From Streptomyces sp. TSRI0281 (GTDB lineage: Bacteria > Actinomycetota > Actinomycetes > Streptomycetales > Streptomycetaceae), in assembly GCF_001905125.1 (NCBI RefSeq), contig NZ_LWLE01000012.1, positions 66,759-130,758 on the forward strand: a stretch of 64,000 nucleotides of DNA, read 5' to 3'. Below, one piece after another: positions 8,424-16,596 of this stretch. Positions within the stretch are counted from its first letter, which is position 1. Each line of letters opens with the position of its first letter. The position numbers and the translations under genes were made by a program. Under the pieces are notes generated by a model. The model worked only from the letters and a program-made list of their open reading frames with translations. It had not been told where the DNA came from and ran no database searches.

Positions 8424-9340
8424 GTGTCTGGCTGCCCGTCGCCCCGTGTACCCCGCACGACTGCACAGGGCACCACGGGGCGGTACGGGCATTCCTGCCC
8501 GCCGCCGCCCTGCTGCTCACCGGGTGCGCGCTCACCCTGCTCGGCGCGGCGTGCGTCCCGGCCGTACTACTGCTCGGCGCGGCGCACCGCGACCGGCTGA
8601 TCCGCCGGTGGGCGTACGCGGTGGTACGCGCCTTCGGTGTACGGGCGACCCTCAGCGGCCGGCCGGTGCGGCGGGACACGGCGGGTGCGGGCGAGCTCGT
8701 CGTCGCCAACCATGTCTCCTGGCTGGACATCCCGCTCGTCGCCGCCGCTCTGCCCGGACGGATGCTCGGCAAGAAGGAGATAAGGAACTGGCCGCTGCTC
8801 GGCCCGCTCGCGGCGCTCGGCGGCACGCTGTTCATCGACCGTGACGGGCTGCGCGCCCTGCCGGGCGCGGTGCGGACGGTCGCCGGGGCGCTGCGCTCCG
8901 GCGCGCGGGTGGTCGCGTTCCCCGAAGGCAGCACCTGGTGCGGCCAGGGCGCCGGCGGCCGGTTCGCGCCCGCCGTGTTCCAGGCGGCGATCGACGCCGG
9001 GGCGCGGGTACGCCCCGTCCGTATCGACTACCGCGTCCACCGCCGCTGCCGGGACACCGCCGGGGGCGCGGGAGCCGCCGACGGCTCCGGGGGCGGTACG
9101 GGCGCCGTCGCCGGGGCCGTCGCGTTCGTCGGGGACGACCCGCTCGCCGCCTCGCTGTGGCGGGTGGTGAGGGCCGCCGGGCTCACCGCCGAGATCCGGG
9201 TCCTGGAACCGGTGCCCTCGGCCGGCGAGCCCGGCAGACGAGCACTGGCGCGCGCGGCCCGTGCCGCTGTCCTGGGCGCCGGTCAGACAGCCGTGGCCAG
9301 CGACAGCGCGAACCGGCCCGCGGAGTCCGTCCACCACTGA
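8420..9340 (+). CDS. olsA: OlsA/PlsC-type 1-acyl acyltransferase
   Basis: A 306-residue membrane-bound acyltransferase. One or two hydrophobic segments span about residues 24-55, followed by the catalytic NHVSWLD (the HX4D box), the GKKEIRNWPLLGPL block, and VAFPEGSTWCGQG (the substrate-binding FPEG box). Beside an OlsB homologue it most likely adds the second, ester-linked fatty acid to lyso-ornithine lipid. A general lysophosphatidate acyltransferase role cannot be excluded. It overlaps its partner by four bases. Its last 58 bases are antisense to the end of egtD, so the two stops lie inside each other's coding regions. Confidence 0.82.
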   Translation: MSVWLPVAPCTPHDCTGHHGAVRAFLPAAALLLTGCALTLLGAACVPAVLLLGAAHRDRLIRRWAYAVVRAFGVRATLSGRPVRRDTAGAGELVVANHVSWLDIPLVAAALPGRMLGKKEIRNWPLLGPLAALGGTLFIDRDGLRALPGAVRTVAGALRSGARVVAFPEGSTWCGQGAGGRFAPAVFQAAIDAGARVRPVRIDYRVHRRCRDTAGGAGAADGSGGGTGAVAGAVAFVGDDPLAASLWRVVRAAGLTAEIRVLEPVPSAGEPGRRALARAARAAVLGAGQTAVASDSANRPAESVHH

Positions 9341-10245
9341 TCCAGCCGCAGCCCCGCGACGGCCAGCTCCTCGCGCACCCCCTCCTCACGGAACTTCGCC
9401 GACACCTCCGTACGCATCTCCTCACCGGCCTCGAAGGGGACCACCAGGTCCAGCTCCGGGATCTTCACCGTGAGGGCCCGCCGGGCGCGCAGCCGCATCT
9501 CGATCCACTCGGCACGCGGGTCCCACACCGCGACATGGTCGAACGCGTCCAGCGGGAAGTCGGCCCCCAGCTCCCGGTTGACGACGCTCAGCACGTTCTT
9601 GTTGAACGCCGCCGTCACCCCGGCCGCGTCGTCGTACGCGGCCACGAGCGCGCCCTCCTCCTTCACCAGATCGGTGCCGAGCAGCAGCGCGTCGCCGGGG
9701 GAGAGCAGCGACCGTACGGAGTGCAGGAAGGTGGCACGCTCCTCCGGGAGCAGATTGCCGATCGTGCCGCCGAGGAAGGCGACCAGCCGCGGCCCCGGTG
9801 TACCCGGCAGCGCCAGGCCGCCGGTGAAGTCGGCGATCAGCGCGTGTACGGAGAGGTCCGGACGTTCGGCGAGCAACGACTCGGCGGCGCCCGTCAGCGC
9901 GCTCTCGCTGACGTCGACCGGCACATAGCTGTGCAGGCCGCTCAGCGTGTCCAGCAGGTGCCGGGTCTTCTCGGAGGAGCCCGAACCCAGCTCGATCAGG
10001 GTCCTGGCCCCGGAGACCGCGGCGATCTCCGGGGCACGGGCCAGCAGGATCTCCCGTTCGGCACGCGTCGGGTAGTACTCGGGCAGCCGGGTGATCTCCT
10101 CGAACAGCTCACTGCCGTGCGCGTCGTAGAACCACTTGGGCGGCAGGGTCTTCGGGTGCCGGGTCAGGCCGCTGAGCACGTCGGCGCGCAGCGCCGCGTC
10201 CGTCGCGTCCACCGGCAGGGTGCGGGTCAGCAGAAAAGGACTCAC
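9283..10245 (-). CDS. egtD: L-histidine N-alpha-methyltransferase EgtD (ergothioneine)
   Basis: A 320-residue SAM-dependent enzyme that trimethylates histidine to hercynine, the first committed step to ergothioneine. The family order is clear: LPPKWFYDAHGSELFEEIT, LPEYYPTRAEREIL, the SAM loop LIELGSGSSEKTR, and FLGGTIGNL. The GTG start overlaps the egtC stop (GTGA). It is the last gene of egtABCD on this strand, and its 3' end runs 58 bases into the convergent acyltransferase gene. Confidence 0.96.
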   Translation of the reverse strand: MSPFLLTRTLPVDATDAALRADVLSGLTRHPKTLPPKWFYDAHGSELFEEITRLPEYYPTRAEREILLARAPEIAAVSGARTLIELGSGSSEKTRHLLDTLSGLHSYVPVDVSESALTGAAESLLAERPDLSVHALIADFTGGLALPGTPGPRLVAFLGGTIGNLLPEERATFLHSVRSLLSPGDALLLGTDLVKEEGALVAAYDDAAGVTAAFNKNVLSVVNRELGADFPLDAFDHVAVWDPRAEWIEMRLRARRALTVKIPELDLVVPFEAGEEMRTEVSAKFREEGVREELAVAGLRLDQWWTDSAGRFALSLATAV

Positions 10246-10997
10246 GCGGTGGGCTCCTTGAGCGGGGTCAGCAGGATGTCGGTGGAGGTGGCGACCAGCA
10301 GCGTGCGGTCGGGAACCTCCTGCCAGCGGGAATCGTCGTCGTACGGCTCCGAGGCCACCACCGTGCGGAGGCCCGGGGCCCGCAGATACCAGAGGGAGTC
10401 GCCCCACGCGGTGCCCACGATCGTGAAGCCGTCGGTGAGCAGCAGATTCAGCCGTGAGCCGGGTGCCGCGGCCGCGATGTCTCCCACGGTGTCCGCGACG
10501 GCCTGCGGCACGGCGTCGCCCTCGGCGATCCGGTGGCGCACGAGCGCCCAGATCAGCGCGGAGTCGCTGCGGGCGGCCAGCGTCAGCAGGGTGGCGGGGG
10601 GCAGCGCGGCGGACAGCGGCGCGAGCGATCCGGGCCAGCCCCTGACCGCCCCGTTGTGGCTGAACAGCAGCCGGTCCGCGGCGAACGGAGCGGCTGCGGC
10701 CTCCCCGTCCGCCCCCGCCTCCGTGGCGTCGCGGACCGCGGCGAGCAGCGCCGTACTGCGCACCACGCGGGCCAGATCGGCGAAGGTCTCGTCGCCCCAG
10801 ACCGGGCCACGGCGCCGGTAGCGGCCGGGCACCGGGTCGCCGTCCGCGTACCAGCCCACGCCGAAGCCGTCCGCGTTGACCGTGCCGTACTTCTGCCGCC
10901 GCGGTTCCCAGGACTGGCGCACCAGCGAATGCGGGGGCGAGAGGAGGATCTCGCCGAGCGTCACCGCCGGTCCCAGATAGGCGATATGACGGCACAT
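10242..10997 (-). CDS. egtC: Gamma-glutamyl hercynylcysteine sulfoxide hydrolase EgtC
   Basis: A 251-residue class II glutamine-amidotransferase-type hydrolase that removes the glutamate from gamma-glutamyl-hercynylcysteine sulfoxide. After the initiator Met the protein starts with the catalytic Cys (CRHIAYLGP). It keeps NADGFGVGWY, LLFSHNGAVRGW and the RSDSALIW substrate segment typical of the family. The ATG overlaps the egtB stop by one base (TGATG) and the stop overlaps egtD, so the whole set is translationally coupled. Confidence 0.95.
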   Translation of the reverse strand: MCRHIAYLGPAVTLGEILLSPPHSLVRQSWEPRRQKYGTVNADGFGVGWYADGDPVPGRYRRRGPVWGDETFADLARVVRSTALLAAVRDATEAGADGEAAAAPFAADRLLFSHNGAVRGWPGSLAPLSAALPPATLLTLAARSDSALIWALVRHRIAEGDAVPQAVADTVGDIAAAAPGSRLNLLLTDGFTIVGTAWGDSLWYLRAPGLRTVVASEPYDDDSRWQEVPDRTLLVATSTDILLTPLKEPTA

Positions 10998-12328
10998 CAC
11001 GCGTCCTTCGCGGTACGGAAGCCCGAGAAGATCTGGCGTCGCACCGGCAGGTCCCAATTGCGGAACGTGCCCCGGCAGGCGACCGAGTCCACGGCGAACG
11101 AGCCCCCGCGCAGGACCTTGTGGGCCGGACCGAAGAACACTTCCGAGTACTCGCGGTACGGGAAGGCCGCGAAGCCCGGATACGGGAGGAAGTCGCTGGA
11201 CGTCCACTCCCACACATCGCCGATCAACTGGCCCGCTCCGGACGGCGAACGGCCCGCCGGGTAGGCGCCGGCCGCCGCGGGGCGCAGATGGCGCTGGCCC
11301 AGGTTGGCCCGGTCCGCGGTGGGATCCTCGTCGCCCCACGGATAGCGCCGGGAACGCCCGGTCGCCGGATCGTGGCGGGCCGCCTTCTCCCACTCGCTCT
11401 CCGTGGGCAGCCGCCTGCCCGCCCAGCGGGCGTACGCGTCGGCCTCGTACCAGCTGACGTGCAGCACCGGCTCGTCGGCGGGCACCGGCTCGGTGACCCC
11501 GAACCGGCGGCGCAGCCACTGACCGGCGTCCCGGTGCCAGAACAGCGGTGCGGACAGCGCGTGTTCACGCACCATGGCCCAGCCTTCGGGAGCCCACCAA
11601 CGGGCGTCGGTGTATCCACCGTCCTCGATGAACCGCTGGTAGGCGCCGCAGGTGACCGGTGCCGTGTCGAGGAGGAACGCGGCCACCTCGCGCCGGTGTG
11701 CGGGCCGCTCGTTGTCCAGGGCCCACGGCTCGGTGGACGTCCCCATGGTGAACGGCCCCGCGGGGACCAGGACTTCGGCGGGCAGTGCCGCGGTGCCGGT
11801 GGGGGGAGGCGGTTCCGGCTCGGTCAGCGCGGCCGGTCCCGCCCGTAGCTGATGGGTGATCAGCATCGTCTCGTCGTGCTGTTGTTCATGCTGGGCGATC
11901 ATGCCGAAGGCGAACCCGGCCCGCTCCAGCGGGCGCCCGCCCGAGTGCAGTGCGGCGCCCTCCAGCAGGTCCAGGGCCCTGCCCCGTACCTCGGACGCGT
12001 ACGTGCGTGCCTCGGCGGGCGCGAGCAGCGGCAGGGAGAGCCGGGCGGCGCGCGGGTGCTCGAAGGCGTCGTACAGCCCGTCGATCTCCGGCCGCATCGC
12101 CTCCCGGCCGCCCACGGTGCGCAGCAGCCACAGCTCCTCCTGATTGCCGATGTGTGCCAGGTCCCAGACCAGCGGCGACATCAGCGGGGAGTGCTGGGCG
12201 GTCAGTTCGTCGTCCTCCACGCTGTCGGTGAGCAGCGCGGTGCGTGCGCGGGCGGCGAGGAGCGCGTCGAGGGCGCGACGCCGCAGCACCTCGGGGTCGA
12301 TGCCGGGTACGGCATGCGCGTCGGTCAT
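10997..12328 (-). CDS. egtB: Hercynine oxygenase EgtB
   Basis: A 443-residue non-heme iron enzyme joining hercynine and gamma-glutamylcysteine with formation of a sulfoxide. The N-terminal DinB-like half has HIGNQEELWLL and MIAQHEQQHDETML, supplying the iron-binding histidines. The C-terminal half is a formylglycine-generating-enzyme sulfatase-modifying fold (PAGPFTMG, LPTESEWEKAAR, GDVWEWTSSDF, VLRGGSFA). The ATG overlaps the egtA stop by one base. Because it takes gamma-glutamylcysteine as donor, it fits with EgtA and EgtC next to it. Confidence 0.96.
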   Translation of the reverse strand: MTDAHAVPGIDPEVLRRRALDALLAARARTALLTDSVEDDELTAQHSPLMSPLVWDLAHIGNQEELWLLRTVGGREAMRPEIDGLYDAFEHPRAARLSLPLLAPAEARTYASEVRGRALDLLEGAALHSGGRPLERAGFAFGMIAQHEQQHDETMLITHQLRAGPAALTEPEPPPPTGTAALPAEVLVPAGPFTMGTSTEPWALDNERPAHRREVAAFLLDTAPVTCGAYQRFIEDGGYTDARWWAPEGWAMVREHALSAPLFWHRDAGQWLRRRFGVTEPVPADEPVLHVSWYEADAYARWAGRRLPTESEWEKAARHDPATGRSRRYPWGDEDPTADRANLGQRHLRPAAAGAYPAGRSPSGAGQLIGDVWEWTSSDFLPYPGFAAFPYREYSEVFFGPAHKVLRGGSFAVDSVACRGTFRNWDLPVRRQIFSGFRTAKDA

Positions 12329-13665
12329 CAGGAGGTTCCCCTTCCGGAGTGCGGCGTCGTGGTCCCCGCGGCCCATGCGGCCCCGGCGCCCGGCCCCGTG
12401 GGGTCGGGCAGATCGTCGGCCGGACATCGGCCCCGGGCGGCGAACCGGTCGTTGAAGGCCGCCACGGTGTTCTGCACGGCCTGGCTCGCGCCGATCCGGG
12501 GGAGTGCCTCCAGCGCGACCTCGAAGCAGGTGGCGGCCGCCGCCCGCAGTTCGGGGTCGGCCAGGCCGTCCCGGGCGGCCGTCGTCCAGAGCCGGTTGCG
12601 GGGTGCGGCGGGTGTGCCCGCCGTCTCCGCCAGCGGTTTGACGGTGCGGTACACGGTCTCGGCGGCCTCCGGGTCGTCGAACAGGGCGGTGGTGACGGCG
12701 AGCGGCACCAGCCATCCGTCCGGACCGCTCTGCGCGTCGATCATGCGTAGTTCGAGATGCCCGCGCGGGCGGACCGGAGGGAAGAGGGTGGTGATGTGGT
12801 ATTCGAGATCGGCGTGCGACGGCCGCCGGGGCGCGCCGCCGCGGATCCACTCCCGGAAGGTGAGCCCCTCCGGCACGGTCCACGGTCCTTCGTCGCCACG
12901 GATGCACATCACGGTCGCGTCGAGCGCGTGGGCGGCCCAGGCGTCGCGCGGGGGGAGATGGCCGGGCGGGGCCAGTGAACGTACCGGATCGAGATGCGTC
13001 CACAGGGCCTGCCGCGTGGACTGCCAGCCGGTCCTGCGCCCCTGCTGGTAGGGGGAGTTGGCGAACGCGGCCACCAGGACCGCGCCCAGCAGGTGCGCCA
13101 GCTGCCAGCGCCGTCCGTAGCCGAGCGGCCCCGGCTCCTCCACCCCGGCGTCCAGACAGACCTGGACGGACGCGGAGGTGCACATCATGGCCCGGCCGTA
13201 CGGGCCCGAGCGGTCGAGCGCCCTCTCCATGGCCTCGTAACGCGGCTCCAGCAGCCTGCGTCGCGGTGGATGCCACGGGTCGACGCCCAGACCGACCGGT
13301 GCGAGACCCAGCCGCCCGAGGCTGTCGCGTACGGCGGCCAGATCGGCGGCGGTGGCCTCCACACACGCCATCAGGGAGTCCGCGGGTAGCGAGCTGAGTT
13401 CCAGCTGACCACCCGGTTCGAAGGTCAGCGGGGCGCTCAGCTCCAGCGCGCGGACCGCTTCGACGGCGGCCTCGTGGCGCTCGGGGGACACCGCGACGTC
13501 AGGACGTTCACGGTCGTGGATGAGCCATTCGACTTCCACGCCCACGGTGCGGGGCGGACCTGTCTTGAAGCAGATGCCGCGCAGTAGATCCTCCGCCTCG
13601 CCTTCCCCGAGGGGGGCGTCGGCGGGCGGGAGCGTGCCGTGTTCACCGGGATTGTCCGGGGGCAT
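12328..13665 (-). CDS. egtA: Glutamate-cysteine ligase EgtA
   Basis: A 445-residue ATP-dependent ligase making gamma-glutamylcysteine for EgtB. It shows the glutamate-cysteine ligase type 2 pattern: VGVEVEWLIHD near the start, FEPGGQLELSS, MMCTSASVQVCLDAG, YHITTLFPPVRPRGHLELRMID. The ATG is placed at MPPDNPGEHG because GAGGAGG stands just upstream and sequence further out is not family-like. It is the first gene of the operon and diverges from the PARG-like gene. No egtE (the C-S lyase that finishes ergothioneine) lies nearby. Confidence 0.93.
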   Translation of the reverse strand: MPPDNPGEHGTLPPADAPLGEGEAEDLLRGICFKTGPPRTVGVEVEWLIHDRERPDVAVSPERHEAAVEAVRALELSAPLTFEPGGQLELSSLPADSLMACVEATAADLAAVRDSLGRLGLAPVGLGVDPWHPPRRRLLEPRYEAMERALDRSGPYGRAMMCTSASVQVCLDAGVEEPGPLGYGRRWQLAHLLGAVLVAAFANSPYQQGRRTGWQSTRQALWTHLDPVRSLAPPGHLPPRDAWAAHALDATVMCIRGDEGPWTVPEGLTFREWIRGGAPRRPSHADLEYHITTLFPPVRPRGHLELRMIDAQSGPDGWLVPLAVTTALFDDPEAAETVYRTVKPLAETAGTPAAPRNRLWTTAARDGLADPELRAAAATCFEVALEALPRIGASQAVQNTVAAFNDRFAARGRCPADDLPDPTGPGAGAAWAAGTTTPHSGRGTS

Positions 13666-13811
13666 ACGGGCCTCCTCTTCGGTTACATCGATACCACCCA
13701 AACCCCTCCAGTGAGATCGCACAAGACTGCCTCTGCCCGACAAAAATACGGTTGCGTCCATGCCGTCGCGAGGTCGAGCATGCCCCGTATGCACCACACG
13801 GGGACGCGCCC

Positions 13812-14648
13812 ATGAGCGCACGACTGCGCGGCATCGCCCGCGAGACCGAGGCCATCGTCGAGGCGGGCCGGTACCGCACGGCAGAGGGCCACGAGGTCTC
13901 CATCGAGCGCGCGCTGACGGCCGCGCTCTCCGGCACCCGGCTGTACGGCCCCGAGCCGGTGCCCGTCGCGGCCCTGGACACCGACCGCGTCCCGGTCATC
14001 GAGGTGACGGACGAGAGCAGCCTCCGGGCGGCCCGCCGGATGACCGGCGAGGCGGCGGGCAAGGTCGCCGTCCTCAGCTACGCCTCGGCCCGCAACCCCG
14101 GCGGGGGCTACCTCAACGGCGCGCAGGCCCAGGAGGAGGCCCTGTGCCGTGGCTCCGCGCTCCACGCGACCCTGTTGCGCGCCCCGGAGTACTACGCGCA
14201 CCACCGAAGCGAACGCAGCGCCTTCTACACCGATCGGGTGATCCACTCGCCCGGGGTGCCCGTCTTCCGCGACGACCGGGGCCGGCTGCTCGACCTCCCG
14301 TACACCGCCGGGTTCCTCACATCGCCCGCGCCCAACGCCGGAGTGATCCGCCGGCAGACCCCGGACGAGGCGCACCGCGTTCCGGCCGCGCTCGCGAGCC
14401 GCGCCGAACGGGTCCTTGAGGTGGCGGCCGTACGGGGCTACCGCCGGCTGGTGCTGGGTGCCTGGGGCTGCGGCGTCTTCCAGAACGACCCGGCCCGGGT
14501 GGCGGGCGCCTTCCACGCGCTGCTCGCCGACGGCGGCCGGTTCGGCGGCCACTTCGAGCAGATCGTCTTCGGCATCCTGGACCGCGACCCCGACTCCGCG
14601 GTCCGGGCCGCGTTCACCCGGACGTTCGCCGGACGCGTCCAGGCGTAG
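13812..14648 (+). CDS. PARG-like macrodomain protein (TIGR02452/DUF2263 family)
   Basis: A 278-residue protein of the bacterial-type poly(ADP-ribose) glycohydrolase group. The catalytic signature NPGGGYLNGAQAQEEALCRGS is present (GGG followed by the QEE pair), as are FYTDRVIHSPGVPVFRD and LVLGAWGCGVFQNDP, which form the ADP-ribose pocket. It would remove ADP-ribose chains or related NAD-derived marks. The start MSARLRGIARETE is the usual family start. It is transcribed away from egtA with about 145 bases between. No ADP-ribosyltransferase is adjacent, so its substrate is unknown. Confidence 0.87.
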   Translation: MSARLRGIARETEAIVEAGRYRTAEGHEVSIERALTAALSGTRLYGPEPVPVAALDTDRVPVIEVTDESSLRAARRMTGEAAGKVAVLSYASARNPGGGYLNGAQAQEEALCRGSALHATLLRAPEYYAHHRSERSAFYTDRVIHSPGVPVFRDDRGRLLDLPYTAGFLTSPAPNAGVIRRQTPDEAHRVPAALASRAERVLEVAAVRGYRRLVLGAWGCGVFQNDPARVAGAFHALLADGGRFGGHFEQIVFGILDRDPDSAVRAAFTRTFAGRVQA

Positions 14649-14766
14649 GGCGGAGCACCGTCGCGGCGCGCTGGCGCCGTCACGGCCGGGTGTACGGCGG
14701 CGGGGCCGGGTCCGGTCCGGGTCCGGGCCCGGTTCCGGGTCGTACGGTGCGCTGCCGCGGTCACGG

Positions 14767-15234
14767 TCAGTTCCAGCCGTACCGCTCCCGCAGCCGCACG
14801 GCGACCAGATCGAACCGGTCCCGGTCCAGCGCGCACGCCTCCCGCCGCATCCCGTCCTCGTGGACCCGCAGCACCCGGTCCAGATCGGCCCAGGACGGCC
14901 GGCCCGAGCTGTCCCAGGGGCCCGCCCCCAGCGCCACCCACTCGCGGTCCAGGTCGTGCTGCTTGCTGGAGAGCTGGACGGCGAGCAGGGTGCCCGTCTG
15001 CTCGCGGGCCACGACGAGTACCGGCCGGTCCTTGCCGCGCCCGTTGTTCTCCTCGAACGGCACCCAGGTCCAGACGATCTCGCCGGGATCGGGATCGCCG
15101 TCACGGTCGGGGGCGTACGAGGTGCGGACCGGACCCGCGTCGCGCGGGTCGGCCTCAGCGGTCGCGGCCGGCCCGTTGCGGCCGGGGAAGTCGGAAGAGC
15201 TGTCGGTGCTGTATGTGCCGTGGTGGAACGTCAT
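14767..15234 (-). CDS. PemK/MazF-like protein
   Basis: A 155-residue protein with a PemK/MazF-type core: DPGEIVWTWVPFEE followed by KDRPVLVVAREQTG, the SH3-like barrel that binds RNA in MazF toxins. The 50-residue acidic, Ser/Ala/Asp-rich N-terminal tail is unusual for toxins (normally about 110 residues). No antitoxin gene is adjacent, so a working toxin-antitoxin pair is not supported. A conserved housekeeping role in streptomycetes is as likely. It diverges from the GH18 gene across 71 bases. Confidence 0.7.
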   Translation of the reverse strand: MTFHHGTYSTDSSSDFPGRNGPAATAEADPRDAGPVRTSYAPDRDGDPDPGEIVWTWVPFEENNGRGKDRPVLVVAREQTGTLLAVQLSSKQHDLDREWVALGAGPWDSSGRPSWADLDRVLRVHEDGMRREACALDRDRFDLVAVRLRERYGWN

Positions 15235-15305
15235 CGCATCACCGTAGGACCTGGACGGCCCATTCCGTGGAGCGGGTCCGCCGAACAGGCCGCAAGGTCG
15301 ACCTC

Positions 15306-16451
15306 ATGGCCCTCGCCGTCCTCACCCACCTGTCCAGAACCGCCACCGTCGCCGCGCTCCTGGCAGCGGCCCTGCTCCCCGCGGCGCCTGCCGGTGCGTC
15401 AGCATCGTCGCCCTCAGGACAACCGGCCCCCACACGCACACCCTCACCCTCAACCGTAGGGTCAGACTCCGGTTCGGCGGGAGGCGGCGCGGCCGCCCCT
15501 CCCCGCACCGTGTCGGCCTGGCTGCCCTACTGGGACCAGGAGGGCGCGTATCAGGATGCCCTGCTCCACGCCGACCAGCTGCACACCGTCAGCCCCTTCT
15601 GGTACCAGGCCATTTCGGCGGGCCGCATCGACGCCCACCCCGGCGCGGGCGAGCGCCGCATCATCGACGGACTGCACCGGGCGGGCGCCGAGGTCGTGCC
15701 CACGGTCATGGAGACGATGAAGTCCGGAGCTCTCGCCGCGATCCTCACCAGTCCCACCCGGCGCGCGGAGCACGCCGACGCCTTGACGCGCACGGTCCGC
15801 AGCCGCGACTACGACGGGCTCGACCTCGACTACGAGTCCATCGCCGCCACCGGCGACGCCACGTACGCCAAGGTCCGCGACGGCTTCACCGCGCTCGCCA
15901 CCGACCTGTGCGACCGGCTCCACAGCCTGCGCAAGAAGTGCGTGATCACCGTCTTCCCGAAGACCGCCACCACCGGACGCATCTGGGACTACGCGGCGAT
16001 CGGCAAGGTGGCCGACCGGATGCGGATCATGGCCTACAACCTGCACTGGTCCAGCGGTGAACCGGGACCGATCGCCGACACCCGCTGGTACGAGGACATC
16101 CTCACCCGCGCCACCGACCTGGTCCCGGCCGCCAAGCTGGAGATGGGGCTCCCCGCCTACGGCTGGGACTGGTCCACGAGCGGCGGCAAGACCGCCACCA
16201 AGCACGTGACCTGGAAGGACGCCGAAGCGCTGCGCCGCAAGGAGGGCGCGCCCTACCGGCTCGACGAGGTCTCGGGGACGCCGTACTTCACCTACCTGGA
16301 CGGCACGGAGCGACGCGAGGTCTGGTACCAGGACGCACGCGGAGTCGCCACGCATCTGCCGGTGCTGCGCCGCCACGGCGTCCGCAACACGGCGCTGTGG
16401 GCCCTGAACTTCGAGGACCCGGAACTGTGGCCGGTACTGGCCCGTGGCTGA
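15306..16451 (+). CDS. Secreted GH18 glycosyl hydrolase
   Basis: A 381-residue exported enzyme. A signal peptide (about residues 1-32, ending in GASA) is followed by a Ser/Thr/Pro linker and a GH18 TIM barrel. The catalytic motif YDGLDLDYES (DxxDxDxE) sits near residue 175, with MRIMAYNLHWSS and WALNFEDPE also typical. GH18 enzymes of this branch cut chitin or peptidoglycan-like beta-1,4 GlcNAc polymers. No carbohydrate-binding module is present. The ATG giving MALAVLTHLSRTAT is chosen as it yields a normal signal peptide. A LacI regulator follows on the same strand after 145 bases. Confidence 0.88.
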   Translation: MALAVLTHLSRTATVAALLAAALLPAAPAGASASSPSGQPAPTRTPSPSTVGSDSGSAGGGAAAPPRTVSAWLPYWDQEGAYQDALLHADQLHTVSPFWYQAISAGRIDAHPGAGERRIIDGLHRAGAEVVPTVMETMKSGALAAILTSPTRRAEHADALTRTVRSRDYDGLDLDYESIAATGDATYAKVRDGFTALATDLCDRLHSLRKKCVITVFPKTATTGRIWDYAAIGKVADRMRIMAYNLHWSSGEPGPIADTRWYEDILTRATDLVPAAKLEMGLPAYGWDWSTSGGKTATKHVTWKDAEALRRKEGAPYRLDEVSGTPYFTYLDGTERREVWYQDARGVATHLPVLRRHGVRNTALWALNFEDPELWPVLARG

Positions 16452-16596
16452 GTCCGCTCCACGTACAGTCCTCACACCGCGCCACCGGCCCGGTGCGGCC
16501 GGTGCCCCGGCCCCGCGGTACACAGGGCCCCGTCCCCGCGGTACAGGGCCCCGGACCGTTCCCCGGCCCGGCCGGTCTGGAAGACTGCCCGACGCC

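Noticed and set aside
8938-10821. A 627-codon plus-strand frame across the olsA-like/egtDC region
   Set aside because: It is antisense to egtD and egtC, has no family features and only reflects GC-biased third positions.
14649-14766. Repeated GGTCCGG motifs between the PARG-like and PemK-like genes as a terminator or operator
   Set aside because: Simple low-complexity GC repeats without a stable dyad.
16452-16596. CCCGCGGTACAGGGCCCC repeats before the LacI gene as its operator
   Set aside because: They are short imperfect direct repeats without the central-CG palindrome expected for LacI proteins.
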